A stretch of DNA of 64,000 nt. It comes from Dyadobacter jejuensis. Lineage in GTDB: Bacteria > Bacteroidota > Bacteroidia > Cytophagales > Spirosomataceae. Under the pieces are notes generated by a model. It worked only from the letters and a program-made list of their open reading frames with translations, did not search any database and was not told where the DNA came from. Made by a program: the position numbers and the translations under genes. The first letter of the stretch is position 1. Every line of letters begins with the position of its first letter. The stretch spans positions 186,001 to 250,000 of the forward strand of contig NZ_QGDT01000005.1 in the NCBI RefSeq assembly GCF_003149085.1, in the 5' to 3' direction. Positions 56,888-64,000 of this stretch are shown piece after piece.

Positions 56888-57478
56888 ATGCATTCCTTTT
56901 TTGTTAATCATAAATACTTTCCTGATAATATTTTGATACCAAAAGATGAAAGTAAACTGTGGATCGCTTTTCAAGAAGGGGATCCACAGGCTTATACGGA
57001 AATCTATCATCGCTATATCCGCGATATGTATCGGTATGGTTCGAGCCTAGTGACCACTTCCGAATCGTTCGTATTGGACTGTATTCAGGATGTATTTACA
57101 GAGTTATGGAGCAAAAGGGAGCGCCTTTCCATTCCTGTGAATGTCAAATATTACTTGTTAAAGGCCCTTAAAACCCGTATAATTCATTTGTTGGAGAGAA
57201 AGGAGAAAGCCTATCGTCCCTTGGCGGATATCGATTTGGAACTTTTTGAACTCAATGAAACCGAAATCGCCGAAGAGCTGGAGACGGCTAGGGACCAGCA
57301 AGAAAAACTGGAAATATTTATCCGTCAACTACCCAACCGACAGCAGGAGGCGCTAAAACTACGGTTCGTCGAGAATTTGAATTACGAACAGATTGGCGGA
57401 ATGCTACAGGTAAATACCCAGTCGGCCAAGAACTTAGTCTTTCGAGCCATCGAAAAATTAAGAAGGATGGTACTCTAG
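56888..57478 (+). CDS. ECF RNA polymerase sigma factor (FecI-like, orphan)
   Basis: A 196-residue sigma-70 factor with region 2 (about 25-95: AFQEGDPQAYTEIYHRYIRD, DCIQDVFTELW) and region 4 (about 140-190: LPNRQQEALKLRFVENLNYE and QIGGMLQVNTQSAKNLVFRA). No FecR-type anti-sigma gene follows; the next gene is convergent. Neither SusC nor the FecA-like receptor nearby has an evident N-terminal STN signalling domain, so how it is controlled is unclear. It could direct the iron operon or the polysaccharide genes. Confidence 0.92.
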   Translation: MHSFFVNHKYFPDNILIPKDESKLWIAFQEGDPQAYTEIYHRYIRDMYRYGSSLVTTSESFVLDCIQDVFTELWSKRERLSIPVNVKYYLLKALKTRIIHLLERKEKAYRPLADIDLELFELNETEIAEELETARDQQEKLEIFIRQLPNRQQEALKLRFVENLNYEQIGGMLQVNTQSAKNLVFRAIEKLRRMVL

Positions 57479-57524
57479 TAGCTTTTGCCCATGACCGACT
57501 GCGTCACCCCACTAGGTTTTCGCT

Positions 57525-59975
57525 TTAAAGTTTAAATGCTACCGACAAGGTAGCCGTCCTCGCATCGTTTGGAATGATACCTGGCCCAGGGAATCCCAAG
57601 GCGCGACGGGTGAAATACCGCTCGTTGAGCAGGTTATTGACACTGCCGCTAATTTGAAATTTGCCCATTTGGTAATTGGCCGTAAGGTCTAGGAGCTGGT
57701 AGGCCGGAATCTCGCCCACTAGCCCGTCGGCAGTATGCGAGGAATTATAGGCATCGGTATATTGTTGGCTGGTAAAGGCATACTGCATGGTGACCGAGAG
57801 GTTTTGAATTTTATAGGTCAACCCCGTCCTGACCACATATTTCGGAGCATACTCCACTTGGTTGCCTACGATAAGCGTGTTCAACAGCGGGTTAATTGCC
57901 GATATATAACTGGCGTTGGTATAGCCTAAACTTCCAAATACTGAAATTTCACCAGCTGCAGGTTTTAGACCCGTTAGTTTGGTCATATTTATTTCACCGA
58001 ATATCTCCGTTCCCAGGCTTCGCGAACGGCCTATATTGGTCCGGTAACGGATCACCTCCAGACCGTCGTCACTGGCTTTCCTGATGATACCGATGCGGTT
58101 GTTATAATCCATATAGTATAAGCTGGCGTCGAAATTTAACCAATTTTTAAAATGTCCTCTGAATCCTAAATCGGCATTAAAACCCGTTACATCCTTAAGG
58201 TCTGGGTCGACTTGGAAATTTGGGGTGCGCACGATGATATCCGAAAAGTTGACAGGACTATAATTCTGGGAGATATTAAAATAGAACTCAGAGCTTCCTG
58301 TAGTACTACCCGGAGTGCCGCTGGCAACGATTCGGTTAATTCCGATGCCAAACAAAGGGAAATGGCGTTTCTTATGTTGTTGACCATAGACGACTTCACC
58401 CGTAACCGGCTCTATTGCATAGCCCTTGGAGTTGGAGCTGATGTATTCCATCCGTACCCCAGGGGTCACCGTCCACTTATCGGATAGCCAAAATACATTT
58501 TCTAAAAACAGGGCAGCATTCGTTGAAGGGAAGCGGTAGTCGAATTCGTCGACACGATCCTCATTGGGGAAATTGAAATTGGCATCGTTCCCTTCAAAGC
58601 CCGTTCCTTGGGTTCGTTGGGTGTTTCCATGGAAGTACCTAATGCCTACTACTGCCGACGATACCTTGCCCGCCACGGTGTAGCGATGCAACAGGCGTAG
58701 TTCTGAACCAAAGTTTTGATAATGGTCATAAGTGAGCTGTCGGCGAGAAGTGGTGTCGGTTTTATCGCGTAGTGGATTGATGATATTGCCAATGGAACCC
58801 CGTTCTGCTAAGAGGCCATATGTTCTCAAATTCAGCTGGGTACGGTCGTTGAGCCGATAGTCGGCCGTAAAGGCAGGGATGCGCCATTGGGCTTTGAACC
58901 AATTTCGGTCTCGGTAGCTGGCCTGTGGGTCTTCCTGGAACTGTTGGTCGGTTAGCCCACCTGGCTGTTGCATTTGATAGTCCATCAAAGTAAGTTCAAA
59001 ACTGACTTTAAGTTTCGAGTTAATCGCATAGCTCATCTTTCCGAAACCAGCATTGAGTCGTAATCCGGAGTTTTGACGCCAGCCTTGTCCTTGTTTGTGT
59101 TGGTAAAATGTGTAGTACTGCATCTTGCCTACCTTTCCACCCAAGGAGGTAAAGGAATTGAAGAGTCCATAACTTCCGACGGTCTGGCGGGTGAGTAGCT
59201 CTATTTTTTTATCAGGATTGCCATTTTTAAACCTAAAATTCAATAGTCCACCAAATTGGGTTCCGTATTGTAAGGAAGCGGCCCCTCTTACAATTTCTAT
59301 GCTTTCAATGGCCTCGGTAGGTGGCGTATAGTAGCTTTCAGGGTATCCGATGGGATCGGCAGAGATATCGTATCCATTTTGCCGGGAGTTGAATTCTGTC
59401 GTTCTATTAGGGTTGAGCCCTCGGGTGGCCACGCCCAATTGGACCCCGTATGCATCGTTTTCTATGATATTGATGCCAGGGACCTTGGCATATATCTGCC
59501 GAGCATTATTGGTGGCCAAGTTAGCGTTGAGCCCATCGACTACCACTACCTCGTTTTTTTTGCCTGCATATATCGCCATGTTTTCGACGTCAGAGAGTCT
59601 ACGTAAGCCGTTTTCGTCATTTTTCTTTTCACGGATACGAACCTCTTCCAAATCGTTGACCTTTGGCGTTAGTTCAAACAGGACCTCCCAGCTCTCTCCT
59701 TGCTGTGGTAGGGTAATGGTTTGGTCGAAGGCTTCAAAGTTTAAGGAGCTAATATGAACTTGAATACGCTCCCCAGCCCTTCCCACAAATTGTACCACTC
59801 CATCCTTATTGGTCGTTAGCCAGCTATCGCTTTCGATCAGGTGAACATTTGCCGATGGCACGGCCATTCCAGAAATATCCTTGACCATTCCTTTTACTTT
59901 GATATTTTGAGCAAAGGAGTGGGTGGTTATTAAATTGGCCAGCAGTAATAGGCAAACGAAAATTCGTGCAGACAT
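57525..59975 (-). CDS. TonB-dependent receptor, FecA-like, of an iron-uptake operon
   Basis: An 816-residue outer-membrane receptor. Signal peptide ends near SFAQ; a CarboxypepD_reg-like domain (GMVKDISGMAVPSANVHLIE) precedes the plug (YAKVPGINIIENDAYGVQLG, IEIVRGAASLQYGTQFGGLL) and a barrel ending in TLSVAFKL. Plug sequence GLNPNRTTEFNSRQNGYDIS is typical of Fe(III)-dicitrate-type receptors in Bacteroidota. Last of four minus-strand genes with di-heme protein, imelysin and HTTM protein; substrate is inferred to be iron or an iron chelate. Confidence 0.92.
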   Translation of the reverse strand: MSARIFVCLLLLANLITTHSFAQNIKVKGMVKDISGMAVPSANVHLIESDSWLTTNKDGVVQFVGRAGERIQVHISSLNFEAFDQTITLPQQGESWEVLFELTPKVNDLEEVRIREKKNDENGLRRLSDVENMAIYAGKKNEVVVVDGLNANLATNNARQIYAKVPGINIIENDAYGVQLGVATRGLNPNRTTEFNSRQNGYDISADPIGYPESYYTPPTEAIESIEIVRGAASLQYGTQFGGLLNFRFKNGNPDKKIELLTRQTVGSYGLFNSFTSLGGKVGKMQYYTFYQHKQGQGWRQNSGLRLNAGFGKMSYAINSKLKVSFELTLMDYQMQQPGGLTDQQFQEDPQASYRDRNWFKAQWRIPAFTADYRLNDRTQLNLRTYGLLAERGSIGNIINPLRDKTDTTSRRQLTYDHYQNFGSELRLLHRYTVAGKVSSAVVGIRYFHGNTQRTQGTGFEGNDANFNFPNEDRVDEFDYRFPSTNAALFLENVFWLSDKWTVTPGVRMEYISSNSKGYAIEPVTGEVVYGQQHKKRHFPLFGIGINRIVASGTPGSTTGSSEFYFNISQNYSPVNFSDIIVRTPNFQVDPDLKDVTGFNADLGFRGHFKNWLNFDASLYYMDYNNRIGIIRKASDDGLEVIRYRTNIGRSRSLGTEIFGEINMTKLTGLKPAAGEISVFGSLGYTNASYISAINPLLNTLIVGNQVEYAPKYVVRTGLTYKIQNLSVTMQYAFTSQQYTDAYNSSHTADGLVGEIPAYQLLDLTANYQMGKFQISGSVNNLLNERYFTRRALGFPGPGIIPNDARTATLSVAFKL

Positions 59976-59998
59976 TCTTTTTACTAAGTTTTATTTGA

Positions 59999-61333
59999 TT
60001 AATCTCTATATCTTAATATCCATTTTTTATCGGCAAATCCATCTTTCTGAGTCACCAGGTCCACCTCCGGGTCTATTAGCAATCGGCTTGCATGGCCATT
60101 GACAGAGGCATAGCATATAGCATAGACCTCGGTGTTGCCTAAGCCCTGGTCTTTATAGTATTGATTCAGATAATGCGCAAACTGCAGAATCATGTCGGGC
60201 TGAAAACTACACTGCTTGGCCTGGATGGTATTCAAATGCTTCTCGGGACGGACGTATATCTTTTTTCCATTATTCTTAAAAATGACCTCATATTCTAAGG
60301 AGGCATTTTTTTCCATTAACATGATATTCCAGGAAAAACGAAACCCCTGTTCGTGCCATAGCACATTGCCAGGATAAGCATAGCTCCTAAAGGGCATCAT
60401 AAGTTGGAACAGGAAGAACAAGGCCAATACCCCAATCGTAAGGGAGTGGTTGCTCGGTACGGAAGATGATGAAAGGTGAATGGTCCTGTTTCTCTCGAAA
60501 ATAGCTAATATTTTTTGATGCCAATGAGTCGGAAAAAAAACGAGTGCCGTCACGATCATCATCCAAGGGAACATTCCTATTTGAAATAAAATATGGGTGA
60601 GTACATGGAATAGGACGATAAGCACATAGGCATACATTCGAGTACTTTTGTTGCTTAATAAAAAAGCCGCCGTAAGATCGAAAAATAGGGCGAACCAACT
60701 CAAAACAAAGGCCAGCCAAGTGTAACCCAGAAAATCGCCAAGGACAGGAATATGGGAATTGGCCGCTAACCAAATTTTTAAAGGCTGTGCTTCGAAAAGC
60801 CAGTCGTAGCGTAGCTTTGCCAGCCCTCCAAAAAAATAAACACTGCCCACCTGTAGGCGCAAGACCCATACCATCCAGAGTGGAGTGAGGGGCCTCCTCG
60901 TTTTTTTGAAGAGGTATTGATCCACCGAGCACGTGCCGTTCATGGGTAGCCAACACATAAGCCAGGCCAATAGGCTCACCTGATAGTAATGGTTGAGGTA
61001 TACACTTTTATCCAGAAGCTCTACATAGGTAAATAGCAGGAAAAAGACGATGATGGAAAAGCGGTAAAATAGACCGAGGGTAATGGTGACTGCCGCGATA
61101 ATCAGGGCATAAAATACCCAATAAATATAAGGGTCGGGGAGTGGCTTTATCCATTCGAATCCATAAAAGCTAAAGTAGAATTCGGGTTGAATGTAGAATT
61201 TCTCCAGCCAACCTCGCGATAGGAACCGGAGCAGGGATGCCAGCATGAGCAAGCCGAAAATGATCCTAAAAAAGGCCAGTGAACTAGAAGAGACTAGTTT
61301 TTGGCCTTTTTGTAAAATATTTTGGATGGTCAT
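59999..61333 (-). CDS. HTTM-domain membrane protein (vitamin K-dependent gamma-carboxylase-like)
   Basis: A 444-residue inner-membrane protein with about 9-10 helices and the HTTM (horizontally transferred transmembrane) layout: LAFFRIIFGLLMLASLLRF, LDKSVYLNHYYQVSLLAWLM, VLRLQVGSVYFFGGLAKL and SWFALFFDLTAAFLL. The C-terminal soluble part (MLMEKNASLEYEVIF) resembles the carboxylase-like tail. It lies 23 bp upstream of the FecA-like gene. HTTM proteins recur in imelysin/iron operons; their role there is unknown. Confidence 0.88.
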   Translation of the reverse strand: MTIQNILQKGQKLVSSSSLAFFRIIFGLLMLASLLRFLSRGWLEKFYIQPEFYFSFYGFEWIKPLPDPYIYWVFYALIIAAVTITLGLFYRFSIIVFFLLFTYVELLDKSVYLNHYYQVSLLAWLMCWLPMNGTCSVDQYLFKKTRRPLTPLWMVWVLRLQVGSVYFFGGLAKLRYDWLFEAQPLKIWLAANSHIPVLGDFLGYTWLAFVLSWFALFFDLTAAFLLSNKSTRMYAYVLIVLFHVLTHILFQIGMFPWMMIVTALVFFPTHWHQKILAIFERNRTIHLSSSSVPSNHSLTIGVLALFFLFQLMMPFRSYAYPGNVLWHEQGFRFSWNIMLMEKNASLEYEVIFKNNGKKIYVRPEKHLNTIQAKQCSFQPDMILQFAHYLNQYYKDQGLGNTEVYAICYASVNGHASRLLIDPEVDLVTQKDGFADKKWILRYRD

Positions 61334-61413
61334 GAGAGGTGATCAGAAAAATGGTAAACAGACTCAGCTTATAGGGGTGATATTTGGGGAGCTAGTCAAT
61401 GGCTCCCCGCCAA

Positions 61414-62532
61414 TTAGTCGCCATCATTATCGCTGAAGGTCAGCAACACGCCTAGATTGTTTATCATGTCGACTTCCAATAATACCTGCAATTTTTTTAC
61501 CTCGGTGTACAAATCGGTTACCAATTGAGACTGCTCGGTTACGGCACGGCTCAATGGCACCTGGATCATATCAATTTTGGTATAAACAGCGTCAAACTGG
61601 CTGTTGATTTTGGTGCTTAATAATCCCGTTTCCGACTGCGCTCCTACCTGGTTCAGTAGGTCGTCGAGGCCAAGGCCGCTAGTACCACCGGCAAGGTCTC
61701 CCGTAAACGCTCCCTGAATACCTTCAATTTCGGCCTTCAAAAGGGCCAATGATTCATCGCTATAAGGGGCGTCGACCAATGCTGGCTGTGGCGTGCCGTT
61801 ATTTCGAGTGCCGTTCGGGGCGCCTATTCGTTCATCTTTGATGGTATAGATCATATTGATCATTTTATTGCTCAATTTGCCCAAAGATGAATTGATGTCT
61901 CGGCCACTAGCATCTGTAAAGGTTTTGATATAATTGCCACCACTACTATTCCATTTACTTTCAAGGTCAGCCGCCTTGATTTTCAAATCGGCGCATAGAG
62001 CTTTCAAATATTGAATTCGTTGACTGGCTGTGGCTCCTTGGTATTTTTCTAGTTGAACCTCCACCGATTCATTGTTGCCAAATAAAAGGTACTCAATGGC
62101 CGGAATACCCTTGTAGGCAGCACCAAGCGACCCTATCAGAGCGGCATCGACAGGAGTACTCTTGGCAATATAGGACTCTATTCCCGACGTGTTGACGGAT
62201 GTATAGTAAATGCCAGACTCAAGAAAGTCGTCATCGATAGGTCCCATCGAATAGAGGGATACCTTCTTCCAAGCCGTAGCTAGTTGTAGCCAGTTCTGTT
62301 GTAATTCTTCCAGATTCGCTTGTTCGAGCCTATCAGTAGCAACACTTTCGGCTAGGGTGTTTAATTTTTGAGATTCGCTAGCAAAAACTTGTATCGTGGG
62401 AAGGATAACCTGGGTGCCTACGCTCGCTATTACCTCGGCCCTGGTAGACTCTACCTCAGGGTCGGCATCCTCCGACTTACTGCATGAGCATGCAGCGAGT
62501 ACCAGGGTCATTGCTATTAATTTTTTATACAT
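61414..62532 (-). CDS. Imelysin-family periplasmic lipoprotein (iron uptake)
   Basis: A 372-residue lipoprotein with lipobox VLAAC (Cys15). Two four-helix bundle halves are predicted. The family GxHxxE motif appears as GIPAIEYLLFG, with Pro for His, as in the non-peptidase imelysin-like branch. Imelysins (IrpA, EfeO-like) are iron-regulated and bind or hand over iron; no protease activity is expected. It sits 64 bp downstream of the di-heme protein gene in the same direction. Confidence 0.9.
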   Translation of the reverse strand: MYKKLIAMTLVLAACSCSKSEDADPEVESTRAEVIASVGTQVILPTIQVFASESQKLNTLAESVATDRLEQANLEELQQNWLQLATAWKKVSLYSMGPIDDDFLESGIYYTSVNTSGIESYIAKSTPVDAALIGSLGAAYKGIPAIEYLLFGNNESVEVQLEKYQGATASQRIQYLKALCADLKIKAADLESKWNSSGGNYIKTFTDASGRDINSSLGKLSNKMINMIYTIKDERIGAPNGTRNNGTPQPALVDAPYSDESLALLKAEIEGIQGAFTGDLAGGTSGLGLDDLLNQVGAQSETGLLSTKINSQFDAVYTKIDMIQVPLSRAVTEQSQLVTDLYTEVKKLQVLLEVDMINNLGVLLTFSDNDGD

Positions 62533-62596
62533 ATCACTGCTTCTTTTATCGTTCTGTGTAAGTAATAGATCATTTCCTCCAAGAGATCAATAGGGA

Positions 62597-63991
62597 CTAT
62601 AGAGAATTGATAAACGCAATTACCGATGCTCTTTGCGTTTTATTAAGATTCATAAAAGCAGTTTTGGACTTTTCTGCTTCACCCCCATGCCAAAGTATGG
62701 CCTCCTCGATGTTACGGGCTCTACCGTCATGCAAAAACTGGGTGTGCTTGTTGACGGCCTGAACGAGCCCTATACCCCATAAGGGGGCCGTTCTCCATTC
62801 GCTTCCAGTGGCATCGAAGTCGGGACGTCCATCGGCGAGTCCATCGCCCATGTCGTGTAGCAGAAGGTCGGTATAGGGTTTGATAGCTTGCTTATTCAGT
62901 AGGGTCATATCCGATGAGCTACCGGTAGTTAAGGAAGCCACATGGCAGCCATTGCATTGCGCCGTCATAAATAGTTTTTTCCCCTCTACTATCGTCTCGT
63001 TTTTCCAGTCTCGCCGCGCAGGGACGGCCAGAGTCTTGATATAAAATACTACGTCGTCGAAGATGGCATCTTCTATTTCTGGTTCGCCTCCGTTAGGTAA
63101 GGCCCCAAGTCTTCCCAGCTGATTAGGCGAAATGTTTTCGGTCGGGAACATGGAAGAGGTTATGCCCATGTCGCCAGAGAATGCCCCGCCCACTTGTTGC
63201 GCTACAGTCGGTTGATTGGCCTTCCAGCCAAATTTTCCGAGAACTTTCCGTTGCAATTGAGCATCCCAGACGTAGTTAGCCTTTCCGGAAATGCCGTCAG
63301 CATTCGTGTCGTTTTCGTCTACCCTAGACAGAATATCTGCATCCGACACCGCCTCCAGCAGTCCCACACCGGCCATCACTGGGGCGATTCGGGGTGATAC
63401 CATGGCGTCGGATATATCCCCGTAGTTGAGGTTTTTGAAACTATAAGTAGGTTTTTGAAGGCTATAAGGAGTGCCGTCGGGATAGCTTCCTGTAATATTG
63501 GTATAGGTAACGGTTACATCTCCTTCCGCCAGAACCCCGGCTATGGCTCGTGGGCTAAACTGATCTCCATAAATAGGATGGGGCATGGGACCACCATGAG
63601 GACCAACCCCAGGAACAGAAAGTCGAAATAGAAGGGCCTGATTGATAGCCCCATTGTCGTCGGTGGGTTTTCCACGACCATCTAACAAATGGCAAGAGGA
63701 GCAAGAAGTGGCATTGAACAAGGGCCCTAACCCGTCTCTGGCACTCGTGGAAGAGGGGGCCGTCACCCAATTGTTCCTATTGAAGGAGTTGCCGATCACA
63801 AAACGAGTTACCTCGTCGGAGTTGAGGTTGATGAGCGAATTCCCAAAGGCATTGACGCCTGCGTCGAATACGGTGCCTTCCTGCCCACCAGAGTACTCTT
63901 CATATAAGTCGACAGCCGGACTGGTTTGCTCCGACTGTGACTTACACTGAAATAATAGGAAAGCGACAATTAAAAATAAGAAGTGTTTCAA
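62597..63991 (-). CDS. Di-heme cytochrome/putative thiol oxidoreductase (DUF1111)
   Basis: A 464-residue lipoprotein (FLLFQC, Cys16) with two CxxCH heme c sites: TSCSSCHLLDG (about residue 98) and AQCNGCHVASL (about 350). FDAGVNAFGNSLINLN and the AP-x-LWGIGL segment with FLHDGRARNIEEAILWHGGE are DUF1111 hallmarks. It is thought to act as an iron- or thiol-oxidising periplasmic partner of imelysin. First visible gene of the four-gene operon; its promoter is beyond the window edge or within the last 9 bp. Confidence 0.93.
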   Translation of the reverse strand: MKHFLFLIVAFLLFQCKSQSEQTSPAVDLYEEYSGGQEGTVFDAGVNAFGNSLINLNSDEVTRFVIGNSFNRNNWVTAPSSTSARDGLGPLFNATSCSSCHLLDGRGKPTDDNGAINQALLFRLSVPGVGPHGGPMPHPIYGDQFSPRAIAGVLAEGDVTVTYTNITGSYPDGTPYSLQKPTYSFKNLNYGDISDAMVSPRIAPVMAGVGLLEAVSDADILSRVDENDTNADGISGKANYVWDAQLQRKVLGKFGWKANQPTVAQQVGGAFSGDMGITSSMFPTENISPNQLGRLGALPNGGEPEIEDAIFDDVVFYIKTLAVPARRDWKNETIVEGKKLFMTAQCNGCHVASLTTGSSSDMTLLNKQAIKPYTDLLLHDMGDGLADGRPDFDATGSEWRTAPLWGIGLVQAVNKHTQFLHDGRARNIEEAILWHGGEAEKSKTAFMNLNKTQRASVIAFINSL

Positions 63992-64000
63992 ATGTTTAAA

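Noticed and set aside
60387..60956. 189-codon frame on the minus strand inside the HTTM gene
   Set aside because: Overlaps the HTTM protein in another frame; the HTTM frame has the expected helices.
1..64000. tRNA, rRNA, CRISPR arrays, insertion sequences, prophage, replication origin
   Set aside because: No cloverleaf, repeat-spacer pattern, transposase, integrase or origin-like features were seen when reading through; a covariance-model scan would settle small RNAs.

Overview
The window looks like a chromosomal segment of a polysaccharide-degrading, probably marine member of the Bacteroidota, perhaps a cytophaga-like lineage. Evidence: two SusC/SusD pairs, a hybrid two-component regulator (HTCS), promoters of the TAnnTTTG type without Shine-Dalgarno sequences, many exported S1 sulfatases and an ECF sigma factor. 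The genus cannot be fixed from the sequence alone. No tRNA, rRNA, CRISPR array or intact mobile element was seen.

Layout. 1-1924: 3' part of an HTCS regulator. 2477-12475: a sulfatase/GH110 unit on the minus strand, divergent from four tandem sulfatases on the plus strand. 12580-19384 (minus): LgoD-like zinc dehydrogenase, GH29, a second GH29 broken by a frameshift in a G7 tract, an MFS sugar-acid transporter and a DgoD-like enolase-superfamily dehydratase. 19636-24006 (plus): AraC regulator, aldo-keto reductase and a DUF255 thioredoxin-fold lipoprotein. 24083-28021: an unknown polytopic membrane protein and a GH141-like beta-helix enzyme. 28397-28908: a YefM/YoeB-type toxin-antitoxin pair whose toxin carries a nonsense codon. 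29434-36591: a sulfatase (minus) divergent from an operon of GH86 agarase/porphyranase, S1_11-like sulfatase, RhaM-type mutarotase and tagaturonate reductase. 36690-43146 (minus): SusC, SusD and a surface glycan-binding lipoprotein. 43944-47222: GH29, a Tat-exported beta-propeller protein and a second AraC regulator. 47770-56759 (plus): second SusC/SusD, an FG-GAP/UnbV lipoprotein and a GH16 enzyme. 56888-63991: an ECF sigma factor and a minus-strand iron-uptake operon (di-heme DUF1111 protein, imelysin, HTTM protein, FecA-like receptor).

How it fits together. GH86 and GH16 endo-enzymes, seven sulfatases and GH29 exo-enzymes point to a sulfated red-algal galactan of the agaran/porphyran type, where L-galactose(-6-sulfate) is a main unit. 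The cytoplasmic genes can be read as an oxidative L-galactose route: mutarotase, aldo-keto reductase (L-galactose to lactone), LgoD-like dehydrogenase (L-galactonate to D-tagaturonate) and UxaB (tagaturonate to D-altronate). A dedicated lactonase and a UxaA altronate dehydratase are not evident. GH110 suggests that a D-galactose alpha-1,3 linkage, as in carrageenan-like or hybrid galactans, is also attacked.

The most striking non-coding signal is a 12-bp word, CCAATATGATAT. It lies 45, 45 and 46 bp upstream of a perfect TAnnTTTG element in front of GH86, GH16 and the aldo-keto reductase. This predicts one activator linking depolymerisation and monosaccharide oxidation.
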